DNA from: Hofstenia miamia
Lineage: Eukaryota; Xenacoelomorpha; Acoela
Direction of reading: 5' to 3'
Assembly (NCBI GenBank): GCA_004352715.1
Contig: SCFE01000001.1
Location: 6,323,986-6,387,985, forward strand
Length of the DNA stretch: 64,000 nt
Position 1 is the stretch's first letter. Each line of letters begins with the position of its first letter. The notes under the pieces are model-generated. The model searched no databases. It was not told where the DNA came from and worked only from the letters and a program-made list of their open reading frames with translations. Positions 48,801 to 55,320 of this stretch are shown here, piece by piece. The position numbers and the translations under genes are program-made.

Positions 48801-51800
48801 CGTTCTATAGGTCATATTTTGTCAAAATTCACAGGTGAAACTGGATATGGCATGAATTAAATCAGTAAGTGGTATGGCAAACCACAATATCTCATTAATT
48901 CATTATTCTTTCATTACATTGCTGTCGCCAGCTAAGAGATGGCAACCTTTCCCTTGCGGATTATCGATTGCTTAGAAGGTGCCAGCCATCAAGTGGCGAT
49001 GTGGAACGATCCTTCAGCAAGCAAAAAAATTTGCTGTCTGATGATAGAAATTTTCTAGATGAAAACATTGAAAATTATATGTTCTGTTATGCAAAATAAC
49101 AATCTCGATCAATAAAAATCTGCTTTTTTAGGTCTAGTTTTCAGGTCTAGAAATTGGATTTTTAGGTCATACTCGTTAGGTATATAAATGCAATTTTTAG
49201 GTCTAGAAAGTGGTTGCCCTATTCATGATGGGCAAACGCTTGGCCCGTGTCTGAATTTCAACACGAATGTAATGAAAATTGTCAAAGGCCAAATCCAAAA
49301 ATGTAATTGTGAAAATTTTGGCAATTTACGGCAAGTAGTCGAAACAGAGTTTTATGCTATCAGTGATCTTTATTTGAAAAAAGCTTTACGAATCACTTTA
49401 ACGAAGTATTTCTGCAATAAGTAGGAACAAGGAATACTCCACGAAATATTAAAATTCACAAGAGTTGTCTTCTTATTCATTTGAGATTGTTGACTGAATT
49501 TCTTTTAGATATTTATTATAAATTTCGGTTTACCCTGGACATTATTTTCAGTCCTGTCTGTATATTTCATATATAAAATATATTTCCGTCAATATTTCTT
49601 TAAGTAAGTAGTTCAGGAAACCGCCATCTTTGTTCAGTTATTTAGCAAAGTCTTGTAAATATTTCTCTGCAACCATGAAGTGTAGGATTTCGATACGCAT
49701 TCAAGATGTGTTTACATTTATGAATTGTGTAAACAAGTTTCTAGACCAAAATGTAATCTTGCGTTAATGTGACCCAGCAGAAATGACCGTTGTTACATTT
49801 ATTTGCATATTACTTAATTTCAAACTGCTTTTTAGATTTACAATGTATTAATGTTGTTAAAGCTAAAAGCAAATATCAGAAAAATGTTGAGCGCAAAGCG
49901 AATTATTTCCTCTAAGAGTCGAATCCGAGAAGGAAATATTCTATAGTTCCATTATCTTAACCTTATTTGTATTAATTAGCAATCAAGTTGGCTAGATTAT
50001 TTTGAAGGGCTTAAAATCATTGTGTCATGCCTAGTTCCATGTAAATAAATCGTCCCCAAAGTTATTGACAAGCTAGGGAGATTCTCTGCAACAAAAATGA
50101 AAATAATAAATTCGTTCAAATGGGTACATATTTCCTGTGACATTAAAGCTTGTAGATTTTACTTTTGTAGTTAATGCCAATTGTTTTAGTTGGTGTCGTG
50201 CCCTTACTGTATAAAGATGCGCAATTTTTTCAATTTATCAGTCTAAGCAATAAGCGATATATATTTAAAAATGTATTCTCATATACAAAAACAACTAAAA
50301 TATTTACAAGACCTTGTTAAGCATTAAAATATTTTAGCCTGGCAACAAAAACCAGTCACATGAATTCGTAGTATCGTATATATTTTATATTGTATTGTCA
50401 GTTAGAAGTACGGTCTTCCTAATTTAGGAACAATCAATGATAATTGTTAGTCAATGTTAGCTTGTTTTAGCAACAAGAAGAAAAGTGTATTCTTTACACT
50501 CCAACATAAGAAATATATTTATAGGCCAACGGTTAGGTTTGGGGTACCCCAATCCTGCCTAGCTGCTTAGATATTAACGAGGTAAAAAATTTTGTTACTT
50601 TCTATACTTGGCTGTAACAAAGCGCATTCTTTGAGTTGTATTAAACTATCAAATTAAGTTACTATTTTGTCTTCTGCTTTGATTGTAAATTGTCAATCAA
50701 TTGCTAAATAGTCGTAATGCTTATTTCTCAGTTCTACGTATGTCTATAAAAAATTGTCAATGAATCTATATATTAGGATGCCAATGAATTGGATTCCAAT
50801 ACTCGTGCTTTGGAGGAAGATTTTAGAAAAACGTCAATAGGAATCTCAAATCTGGATGGCAAAATTACACAAACATCAAAATCAATTAGTACAATTAAAG
50901 AAAACGTCGCAGAAAATCAAAAGCTCGTTGATGAAGTATGAATAACTTTGTTTTATAAAATTTTGTTGCATTGATCAATGTAGGAACTTGGGTTTATTAT
51001 TGCAAATGAAGATCATTTTATTTTAAAATAGTATGTTGCATTGCTATCATAGTTTGCATGCACTTTTTTAGTATTAGGTTTGAGTTGTTTAAAAATGCTG
51101 TCTTTTATTAAATATTGTTCTTTCTACCTAGCCATTTATAAAGTGCGTCGTCACTATAAACTATGAAAAACTATTTGTGCATAAATGTTTTCTTAAGATT
51201 TGGTATTTGGAAGAGAAATTTTTTGGACAATGGAACCGACTGAATCGATTCTAAATTTTCAAATTTACTGAATCAAAAAAACCATATTGACTTTAATTAC
51301 AAATATGCAGGGGAATCGTTAGTAATTTTTTACAATTAGAAATTTAGACCAATGATATTACAAATGATGCTAACAAAAATATTCGAGAAACGCTGTCACA
51401 GTTGCGAAATTCCGAGTCCAAATTAAAAGCTATAAGATATGAGCTGAACCAAATGCCCAGTGAAAAGCCTGCGGATATTGTGAAAAGTCTAAAGTTTCAA
51501 TTTGAAGAAATTAAATTAGTTCTGGAGCAAGGCAATGTATTGTCAGAAGCAAAGAAGCAAAGGGTCTTGTTTGAGGCTCAAAAAAAGGAAATGGAAACTT
51601 TGGAGGTAAGCTCAATTCATTTATTATTTCACATTATAATACATGTAAATAGCTTTTTAACCATATAATGATTAATTATTAGCTATATATTTATATATAA
51701 TGTAAAATATACCAGCATTTTTTATCTTGATACAGTGTTTTATCTGATGTTTACTAAAAACTAGATCTAGTGGCTCTTTGAATTTATTTTTTTACATTTG

Positions 51801-51919
51801 CAAGAAATATGTTTTAGAATGAACTAAATCAAATAAAGAAAGACGTTGAAAACATTCGTGAAATAAATTCCAAATTGGACAGCAATGCTTGCGTTTATCA
51901 GCGCAGTGTAGAAACGTAG
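11024..51919 (+). CDS. LAMC1: Laminin subunit gamma (LAMC1/LanB2-like), 29 exons
   Basis: This is the secreted basement-membrane gamma chain that trimerises with alpha and beta laminins. Coding exons: 11024-11179, 12651-12885, 12927-13080, 13130-13277, 15505-15635 (duplicate 14307-14437), 15964-16139, 16221-16394, 16978-17092, 17309-17422, 17603-17739, 20492-20608, 21174-21384, 23974-24075, 24620-24876, 26302-26487, 27434-27545, 28825-29090, 37147-37431, 37964-38158, 39255-39427, 40736-40896, 45207-45323, 45481-45654, 45912-46146, 46872-46938, 47236-47419, 50777-50935, 51348-51605, 51818-51919. All phases agree except at 45323/45481, where one base is missing. The total is about 1,633 residues; human LAMC1 has 1,609. 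The order LN, LE1-4, LE5 split by L4, LE6-11, coiled coil and C-terminal Cys is the gamma1 layout. The L4 domain excludes beta chains; the absence of LG domains excludes alpha. Confidence 0.95.
11180..12650 (+). other. Laminin intron 1, no recognised element
   Basis: A 1.5-kb AT-rich intron with GTATGT donor and TTTCTTTAG acceptor. No open frame with family motifs, no terminal repeats and no RNA gene were seen in it. Confidence 0.6.
13684..16077. repeat. 1,198-bp tandem duplication joined by a single N
   Basis: Bases from about 13684 to 14879 recur at 14882-16077, apparently without differences. The single N at 14880 sits exactly at the join, inside the Cys codon region of exon 6. Copy 1 holds exon 5 and a truncated exon 6 (14766-14879). 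Copy 2 holds both complete. A negative-gap assembly artefact is the simplest reading; a real duplication would still need one exon pair to be skipped. Confidence 0.9.
15964..17739 (+). CDS. LAMC1: Laminin gamma exons 6-10: LE1-4 and first half of LE5
   Basis: Five exons encode laminin-type EGF repeats, eight Cys each. LE1 has [10 protein letters not shown] and the conserved [11 protein letters not shown] loop. LE2 has [12 protein letters not shown]3 [15 protein letters not shown] and LE4 CDCDTSGSI. Then FCFGHGSNC opens LE5, which is interrupted by the L4 domain as in gamma1. Exon junctions fall at 16139/16221 (81-bp intron), 16394/16978, 17092/17309 and 17422/17603, all phase-consistent. LE4 ends with the tight SCNVCKPGYYN spacing, which fits the domain's C-x-x-C rule. 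Confidence 0.93.
17990..19940 (-). mobile_element. LINE remnant with endonuclease and RT fragments
   Basis: On the minus strand, 19680-19500 encodes a decayed apurinic-like endonuclease segment ([19 protein letters not shown] then VDFPIYG), equivalent to the GDFN.VD...FPTRG region of non-LTR retrotransposons. 19477-19265 gives the linker [15 protein letters not shown]...FPEAWSHF. Further downstream, to about 18000, are degraded RT pieces. Stops are frequent, so it is an old 3'-decayed copy. It occupies most of laminin intron 10 (17740-20491). Confidence 0.7.
20492..24876 (+). CDS. LAMC1: Laminin gamma exons 11-14: L4 (laminin IV) domain and second half of LE5
   Basis: [16 protein letters not shown] starts the L4 domain. 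[18 protein letters not shown] and SYGMHLSFD follow in exon 12, then [18 protein letters not shown] in exon 13, matching the gamma1 pattern EFQKLLNNLTSIKIRG. Exon 14 finishes L4 ([14 protein letters not shown]) and resumes LE5 with [16 protein letters not shown], then begins LE6 ([10 protein letters not shown]). Exon 13 has two overlapping donors four bases apart (24072 GTAAGT and 24076 GTAACT). Only the second keeps the frame with the exon 14 acceptor at 24620. Confidence 0.9.
22108..22630. repeat. Imperfect 33-bp inverted repeat about 450 bp apart
   Basis: ATGGACACAAAAACGACATG (about 22122-22141) is matched in inverse by the stretch at about 22599-22618 (CATGTCGTGTTTGTGTCCAT), with flanking similarity. 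The pair could be subterminal repeats of a decayed DNA element in laminin intron 12. No target duplication or transposase was found. Confidence 0.5.
22786..22930. repeat. Tandem repeat, period about 46 bp, about 2.5 copies
   Basis: The unit reads TGCTANACTG...GATTTT followed by AAATTTTTATCAGGATTTTT and GTG. Two full units and a partial third lie head to tail in laminin intron 12. Confidence 0.75.
24620..37431 (+). CDS. LAMC1: Laminin gamma exons 14-18: LE6-LE11
   Basis: Exons 14-18 encode LE6 ([15 protein letters not shown]), LE7 ([12 protein letters not shown]), LE8 ([15 protein letters not shown]), LE9 ([14 protein letters not shown]), LE10 ([12 protein letters not shown]) and LE11 ([13 protein letters not shown]), then a final EENYF motif. 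LE8 corresponds to the human gamma1 module that binds nidogen through NIDPNAV. The aligned seven residues here are NSISLFQ, with the same spacing to both flanking Cys. Exon 17 (28825-29090) joins exon 18 (37147) directly to give SIPGGCQPC, the expected LE9/LE10 junction. An extra in-phase exon candidate lies between them at 31758. Confidence 0.92.
25086..26230 (-). mobile_element. Mariner-type transposon in laminin intron 14
   Basis: A 1.1-kb element with a near-complete transposase frame and short imperfect terminal repeats. The left end GGTTCTAAAATTTCAT and the right end (reverse complement AGATGCTCCAATTTCAT) match at about 13 of 17 positions. Both ends abut TA, the mariner target, but the left flank is a TA microsatellite, so the exact target duplication is ambiguous. 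The size agrees with mariner elements (about 1.3 kb). Confidence 0.85.
25103..26137 (-). CDS. Mariner family transposase, full length, likely catalytically altered
   Basis: A 344-residue frame, the usual mariner length, with no internal stop. The N-terminal helix-turn-helix region ends in [18 protein letters not shown] then VGRP, the conserved mariner linker. Catalytic segments: TQDET (first Asp; usually TGDET), YWLHDNTA (second Asp; usually HDNA), and [13 protein letters not shown] where the family has [13 protein letters not shown]. The third catalytic Asp is therefore Tyr, and the spacing after the second Asp is four residues shorter than in D,D34D elements. It would cut and paste DNA if active; the missing Asp argues against that. 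The ATG at 26137 precedes [16 protein letters not shown], a plausible start. Confidence 0.88.
   Translation of the reverse strand: MAFIGKMIIPIEFRSVIRFLFIKGAERSHIVKALPAVYKSGAPTKSTIYAWINEFKFGRTSVFDTEKVGRPVEISEGKKETLVKIVKEERKITQRELEIKLNVCKKTVQDTLADLGIRKICSRFVPKFLSGEMMEKKMMACSKNLEMFEELGEKFLDNIITQDETPVSLYISPSKRESLEWKLNGEKATKVLRSGTNIENVVLSVFWMKSGIIKIDFTSGAINAEYYCCLIEEERRLKRKPRGAELYWLHDNTANLTTNKLEKCGLKTLPHPPYSPDLAPSYFWLFADWKKYLRGQQFETKEEFMKVVTKHLESKPLTFFETGFNMMVKRWRKCSENQGRYVEK
26488..28824 (+). other. Laminin introns 15 and 16 flanking exon 16
   Basis: Two AT-rich introns (26488-27433 and 27546-28824) on either side of the 112-bp LE8 exon. A (TA)n run sits at about 27740-27774. No transposon ends, conserved frames or RNA genes were recognised in them. 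Confidence 0.6.
29570..30080. repeat. Cluster of degenerate CGTGTATGTA motifs
   Basis: Within about 500 bp of laminin intron 17 the string CGTGTATGTA or a one- or two-base variant recurs roughly ten times on the plus strand (e.g. near 29607, 29627, 29659, 29966, 29988, 30036). The spacing is irregular. It is more GC- and CpG-containing than its surroundings and carries an open plus-strand frame of 108 codons (29464-29787) with a low-complexity CVCVY-like composition. It may be a decayed satellite or a cluster of binding sites; nothing identifies it as coding. Confidence 0.55.
30344..31561. mobile_element. piggyBac-like non-autonomous element, TTAA target site
   Basis: The left end is TTAA-CCCTAAACGCATTGAGG and the right end, in reverse complement, is TTAA-CCCTAAATGCATTGAGG, with one mismatch in 17. 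TTAA duplications lie at 30340-30343 and 31562-31565. TTAA targets and CCC-starting ends are the hallmark of piggyBac elements. A second copy of the subterminal motif (GCACTGAGAGGGG...CGATTCAGCCCC) lies inside the right end. The 1,218-bp body has no transposase frame, so it would depend on an enzyme supplied elsewhere. Confidence 0.85.
31758..31832 (+). other. Candidate 75-nt cassette exon of the laminin gamma gene
   Basis: A TTTTTTAG acceptor and a GTGAGT donor enclose 75 nt that are open in exactly the phase left by exon 17 (ends G) and required by exon 18 (begins GT). Inclusion would insert about 25 acidic, Ser/Leu-rich residues ([20 protein letters not shown]...) between LE9 and LE10 and change Gly-Cys to Ser-Cys at the junction. 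Skipping gives the canonical laminin sequence. No similar insert is known to me in gamma chains. It could be chance, or an exon of an unseen gene. Confidence 0.4.
32410..35129 (-). CDS. ptf1a: bHLH transcription factor, Ptf1a/Fer1-like, nested antisense in laminin intron 17
   Basis: Exon 1 is 35129-35039 ([14 protein letters not shown]..., donor GTAATA) and exon 2 is 34448-34122 (donor GTATAC). A likely exon 3 is 32552-32410. Exon 2 carries a basic run KSKKKRKRK, then [19 protein letters not shown] and the helix-loop-helix with [20 protein letters not shown] and GYIKFL, nearly identical to vertebrate PTF1A. Ptf1a pairs with E-proteins and RBPJ to drive pancreatic and neuronal fates. All three exons join in phase to give about 186 residues. 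Exon 3 has two Trp motifs (NIWDGE, FRIWYD) loosely like the PTF1A C-terminal RBPJ-binding region, but that exon is uncertain; without it exon 2 reads to a stop at 34084. It is transcribed opposite to its host gene. Confidence 0.82.
35889..36477. mobile_element. hAT-type MITE with ACCGGT-rich ends
   Basis: The ends CATAGGTAGAAACC (left) and CATAGGTGTAAACC (right, reverse complement) lie inside an 8-bp duplication CTGCGTAT/CTGCGTAC (35881-35888, 36478-36485). Subterminal repeats of ACCGGT/CCGGTCA occur at both ends. The 589-bp body has a (TA)n run near 36354 and no transposase. An 8-bp duplication with CA-starting ends suits the hAT superfamily. It lies upstream of the antisense Ptf1a-like gene. 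Confidence 0.75.
36640..36840. promoter_or_regulatory. GC-richer island upstream of the Ptf1a-like gene
   Basis: About 200 bp with clearly higher GC than the flanks, containing CCAGATGTG, an E-box core of the class bound by bHLH dimers. It stands 1.5 kb upstream of the Ptf1a-like start and in the same laminin intron. There is no proof of function; it could equally be a fragment of a repeat. No coding homology was seen in its frames. Confidence 0.2.
37432..39254 (+). other. Laminin introns 18 and 19 flanking exon 19
   Basis: AT-rich introns 37432-37963 and 38159-39254. A TAATGATTAATCAATTATGA palindrome-like patch at about 38735 resembles sequence near 23540 and may be a dispersed repeat end. 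Otherwise nothing is recognised. Confidence 0.5.
37964..51919 (+). CDS. LAMC1: Laminin gamma exons 19-29: coiled-coil domains II/I and C-terminus
   Basis: Exon 19 opens with [14 protein letters not shown], the paired Cys that begins the laminin coiled coil (CPACYRLVKDKV in gamma1). About 580 residues of Lys/Glu-rich heptads follow, with no globular insert and no beta-type knob. The last exon gives [20 protein letters not shown] then [13 protein letters not shown] and stop (51917-51919). The Cys aligns with the gamma1 residue that bonds to the beta chain, and Glu lies at Cys+7 as in gamma1. Exon 22 (45207-45323) and exon 23 (45481) are out of phase by one base. An added A in the AAAATAAG end of exon 22 would repair it. 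Confidence 0.9.
39428..40735 (+). other. Laminin intron 20 with a gap inside a (TG)n(TA)n repeat
   Basis: The gap of 189 N (39626-39814) lies between two copies of TAGCTTGTGTGTGTATATAT, so the true length of the microsatellite is unknown. Downstream, 40000-40085 is a GGTTCGGGT/GGGTTGGGTTCAGGTC patch of repeat-like composition. No gene was seen. Confidence 0.6.
40629..43862. repeat. Nested duplications of laminin exon 21 and its flank
   Basis: Block 40629-41295 (exon 21 plus downstream intron) recurs at 41386-42055. The tail 41680-42775 recurs again at 42777-43862 after a single N. The second exon 21 copy (41494-41653) is defective: 26 nt are replaced by 25 nt that match, inverted, the intron sequence at 40963-40991, which brings a frameshift and stop. 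A 90-bp segment (41296-41385) unlike either copy joins the first two blocks. Part is probably misassembly around repeats and gaps. The inverted patch is harder to explain that way. Confidence 0.85.
42230..44880 (-). mobile_element. LINE (CR1/Jockey-like) remnant, partly duplicated
   Basis: Minus-strand translation gives [20 protein letters not shown] (around 44560), then [19 protein letters not shown] (44330-44270), the RT block usually [23 protein letters not shown] follows, with Tyr where the catalytic YADD has Asp. The C-terminal FGQPSISF...[11 protein letters not shown] appears at about 43650-43510 and again at 42575-42430 through the duplication. Stops and frameshifts are present. It fills most of laminin intron 21. 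Confidence 0.85.
44930..45165. repeat. Dispersed repeat, related to about 54050-54290
   Basis: Both stretches share the order: a GC-richer block, then ATAGTTGAGG/ATAATTGAGG, TTGTTTC, CCTGGGCTTTAGGC or CATGGGCCTTAGGC, then CTGATTA...CCTGAAC. They look like diverged members of one short interspersed repeat. Ends are not defined, and no polymerase III boxes were identified with confidence. Confidence 0.4.
45655..47235 (+). other. Laminin introns 23-25, no element recognised
   Basis: Introns 45655-45911, 46147-46871 and 46939-47235 separate short coiled-coil exons. They are AT-rich, with standard donors (GTAAAT, GTAAGT, GTATGT) and TTTAG-type acceptors. Nothing else was recognised. Confidence 0.6.
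48940..49101 (+). pseudogene. hAT transposase C-terminal dimerisation remnant
   Basis: In laminin intron 26 the frame around 48975-49098 reads [19 protein letters not shown] then [16 protein letters not shown] and stop. This is the hAT C-terminal dimerisation pattern (C.PSS..VER.FS...L...R..L..EN.E). Upstream, 48220-48600 has two short open frames of unknown origin that may be further pieces of the same element. No inverted ends were found. Just upstream and downstream lie repeats of AGGTCTAG / TAGGTCATA. Confidence 0.7.
49102..50776 (+). other. Rest of laminin intron 26
   Basis: AT-rich intron sequence to the TATTAG acceptor of exon 27. It contains repeated TTTAGGTCTAG strings near 49130-49205 adjoining the hAT remnant, and no recognisable gene after that. 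Confidence 0.55.
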
Positions 51920-52428
51920 ATTTTTTTCAAATTTTGTGTGAACTTACAATGTTTATAGTCATTAATTTTGTACACTTGTGTTAATGAAATGATTATTTTA
52001 TGATTATTTTAAAGAACAAACAGTTTTATCTAAGTCAAAATAAATTTGTTATTAAAATAATGAAGAACATTGGTTTTTTGCAATGAAGTAAAACAGTAAT
52101 ATTATCCAAATTTGCACTTTACAAATTTAAATTTCGCAGAATTGATACATAATGTGTTTTTTATTTAGGCAGTTTTTATTTGTTATGCAATTTCGTGTTT
52201 TCTTTTGCAGAAAAACATTATTAAAATTTAAATAATAATTGTATTTTAGTGGAACTTATCTGATATTTTTAGCTTGATATAACGTCTAAAATAAAATCAA
52301 GGAATTGAATTTTTTGACCTTTCCGCACTCATGGAATCCTTGTAGAGTACATGTAGTTTCAATAAAATATTAATTGTTGTCGATGTTGTTCAGAATTAGG
52401 ATCTTTATTCCCGCAAAATGGATTATTA
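51920..52428 (+). other. Laminin 3' UTR region
   Basis: Follows the laminin stop. AATAAA hexamers occur at 52039-52044, 52290-52295 and near 52358. Which one is used cannot be told from sequence. No coding signal was seen. Confidence 0.5.
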
Positions 52429-52665
52429 ATGCCATTTAAAAAGTTTTTAAGAAAAAAGAAAAAGAATGCCAACAAAGAATTAGCCAACCAAATAAATGAA
52501 GAAAGTTCCAGCGTTTCTAAAGATATTGAAAATTTAGAAAAACCACCCACTGATGTTAATTATTGTAACAAGGAAAAAGTAAATTTCAGTGACAAGAACA
52601 AAGAAGAACTACCAAATTTGGACAAAGTAGATGGAGGCTCAACTGATATTAAAACAGGTTTGTGA
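52429..52665 (+). CDS. Hypothetical protein or first exon, Lys-rich
   Basis: A 78-codon frame beginning MPFKKFLRKKKKNANKELA, followed by a Ser/Asp/Glu-rich polar stretch, with no Cys-rich or membrane part. A possible acceptor (GAATTAG, 52396) lies just upstream in the same frame, and ACAG|GTTTGT at 52656 could be a donor, so it may be an exon rather than a complete gene. I could not join it in frame to the open frame at 53211. The basic start and acidic remainder are the only visible features; no family was recognised. Confidence 0.35.
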   Translation: MPFKKFLRKKKKNANKELANQINEESSSVSKDIENLEKPPTDVNYCNKEKVNFSDKNKEELPNLDKVDGGSTDIKTGL

Positions 52666-53210
52666 TAGTCATGAGCAATTTAGACATTAACATCGAAGTC
52701 AGGCCCTTTTGAGCCCATCTATAAGTACCGTTTTTGGTTCACTTTTTCCGCAAGAAATCATCAATGCTATGTTTAAAATTTCCCTTTAATATGTTCAAAT
52801 ACAATTCTCAAAATCTCATTGGCCATGCGATGCTCTTATCCATCTAATTTAGTGATGTAATTCATCGCATCAAGTCAATTCAGTTAGTATTCGTTAGGCA
52901 AATGCAAGGAAATATTTACATGTTTGTGTTTGTAAAGCATGAAATTTAGTTAAAGATTTCGAAAAGTTAATAGGGTTTTTATATAATTACATAGTTAAAT
53001 AACTTTTTTATGCCTGATCCATGCATTTTGTCATGTTTTGAACTACAATAGGATCTCATTTCATAAATATAGACTGAAATGAGTTATAAATTAAGTTGTA
53101 AGTGGGCCGATTAACCATTTGTCATCATCACTTGAGTTGGCATGGCATTTGAATTACGTAATAAGTATCCAGTGGCATAATACGTACAAATTTACTTGTT
53201 TGCTTTAACT

Positions 53211-53765
53211 ATGGTCTGGGTTTTACAACACTGGTTAAAACCTGCTATTAATTATGATTATGTCAGAAAGCCCTATCATGTAAAATTTAATTGCTCATGT
53301 TTCGAAATTGCGAAACTCAGTGTCTATGATGATGAAAAGTTCAACGTTTGGAAACGACAATCTAAGGAGCCTTGTGAATTGATTGACAGAACATATTCCG
53401 ATAAAATGAATAGACATTTTGAAAATTGGATTGATTCCAGACTAAATTATTCTTTTGAAAAACGAACTCACAGTCCATATTCATTTCAAAAGAAAAATTA
53501 CTTCTTAATCAAGAGAAATAAGGGAACTGCATTGGAGAGTATAAATATTACTGTTAATCAAAGTGCAATGGCTTTGCCACCGATAAAATCAAGAACTTAT
53601 TCTCATAGAACAAATCACGTAAGACCAAGAAGCATTTATTTTCCCCCAAGTGCAGAGCCTGTGTCGATATTACCCATAATTCCATTCGTAGATCCATTAC
53701 TTTGCGATACTGATACAGACATATCCCATGCAAGCGAAGTACACTCAAATGAAACATCTTTATAA
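53211..53765 (+). CDS. Hypothetical protein, 184 residues
   Basis: An unbroken 184-codon frame from ATG 53211 to a stop at 53763-53765, long for DNA this AT-rich. The start MVWVLQHWLKPAINYDYVRK is hydrophobic/aromatic. The middle has FNCSCFEIAKLSVYDDEKF and many Lys/Arg. The end is Pro/Ser-rich (SIYFPPSAEPVSILPIIPFV). No catalytic motif, signal cleavage site or membrane helix is clear. An in-frame stop lies at about 53178, and no AG acceptor lies between it and the ATG, so the start is well defined if the frame is real. It sits 1.3 kb after the laminin stop on the same strand. Function unknown. Confidence 0.5.
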   Translation: MVWVLQHWLKPAINYDYVRKPYHVKFNCSCFEIAKLSVYDDEKFNVWKRQSKEPCELIDRTYSDKMNRHFENWIDSRLNYSFEKRTHSPYSFQKKNYFLIKRNKGTALESINITVNQSAMALPPIKSRTYSHRTNHVRPRSIYFPPSAEPVSILPIIPFVDPLLCDTDTDISHASEVHSNETSL

Positions 53766-54979
53766 ATTTATATGTAAGCATGAAAGTAAATATAAAAATT
53801 TTTCTTATAATTTTTTATTATTTGCAACCTATGCGCCTATTTTTTCAAATTTTTTGTAATATCAATTACTCAATTAAGAGATTTCTCTCCTAAAACTCAG
53901 ACTGTGTTTATTTGATTTAGTATACTCCAGAACTTTAGCCCTAAATCTTTTGTGTTACCATTGTGAACATTTCTTTTCTTTAAACTGTCAGGAAATTTTT
54001 ATTGTTTTTAGAGTTTCCCTAAAAACAATTTAAGCGCTCATAACTCTCAAACTCATAAAGCTATTCAAAATCTGTAAGCACCACTGGTTAAAGAATGATC
54101 TTATCTCTAAATTTTTTCCATAATTCGCGTATTTGTGCGAGTTCGTCAGGCTGCGCTGTGCGCAAAGCTGTCATGCTATAGTCTATTTACAGATAACAAA
54201 ATAATTGAGGCTAATTGTTGTTTCCCTGGGCTTTAGGCTTCCTGATTAAGTACCTGAACATTAGGAATGGTAAGAATTTAAAAACTACTTAAAAATATTG
54301 TAATTTTCATTGGAAAATCGTAAATCTCATCAAGTATTTCAGCCACAGACAACAATGCACTTTTGTACAATTTCCAACTGTATGAACAACAATAGTAGTG
54401 GCTATTTCTCAGAATTTCCCATTTTTATGATAGGCTTGGAGGAAGTTGCTAAAAATTTTAAAAAGGCTGTTGTTTAAAAAGCAAAGGCAACTTAGGGTTA
54501 AAGTGTGAAGTGGTATTCTATACACTGGGCTAACACAACAATATCAACTAAAATAATGTATTTTAAGCCAATTTATCACTTAAATACGAAGGTAAAATGA
54601 AAAAAAGACCAAAACTAAAGACTTGAATTCAAGATTGCGAGCTTTGAGTATTCTCGGCCTCTGTTCGCACTTTGAAAGCCATTCAGACTATCCCTAGCCT
54701 TTGAATAACATTATTTTTATTGAATGATGATATTTATCAACCACAACAACAAAAAGACTTTTCCCCCCTTTACAGCTGTTAAGACAAATATAATTTAAAA
54801 ATAAAATAACAACAATACTAAAATATTAATAAGAACAAGAAGAGCATATACAATATATAAAGAAGTACAGGGATTATCAAAATTGAAGCAAGGAACAAAA
54901 GTGGACCAGATTAAGGAGTAGAAGGAGGATTTAAATTTAGAAGAAGATAAGAAAAGTCCAGATGATGAGGAGTAATCAT
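53766..54979. other. Intergenic, no gene; one dispersed-repeat copy
   Basis: AT-rich DNA. 54050-54290 is related to the repeat at 44930-45165. No conserved frame was seen. Confidence 0.5.
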
Positions 54980-55320
54980 CTAGTTAGCAATGGGAATAAT
55001 GCGAATAAAGAAAGAATTTTGTGAGCGAGCTTTGTGGGTTTGATAAAAGCCAACAGGGGGATTAAAATGTGTCGAATAAGAAGGAATATAATTAAAGAGA
55101 TTAAGATAATATTTTTCTAACAAAAGGGAATTAAAGAATAGAAGATCAAGAAATTGAAGCTGAAGAACAAGGGGTAATAAATTAATTGAAAGTAATGCAG
55201 ATTTGTAAAAGAGAGAATGAGAAATCCACTTAACTACACAAAGTTGAGAAGGCTCAACCGAGTAGAGAATTGAGAGTAGAATAGACCAACAAGTATGTGG
55301 CAAGCTAACATAATGTTAAG
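54980..55320 (-). mobile_element. LINE C-terminal remnant
   Basis: The minus-strand frame of 107 codons has INLLPLVLQLQFLDLLFFNS followed by LLLEKYYLNL..YIPSYSTHFNP and NSFFIRI, the typical C-terminal tail of CR1/Jockey-like reverse transcriptases (LPL..RLQ.LDL.FF...L...YI...TR......SFF.R...WN.L). Upstream sequence is decayed. It differs from the other LINE remnants in the window. Confidence 0.7.
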
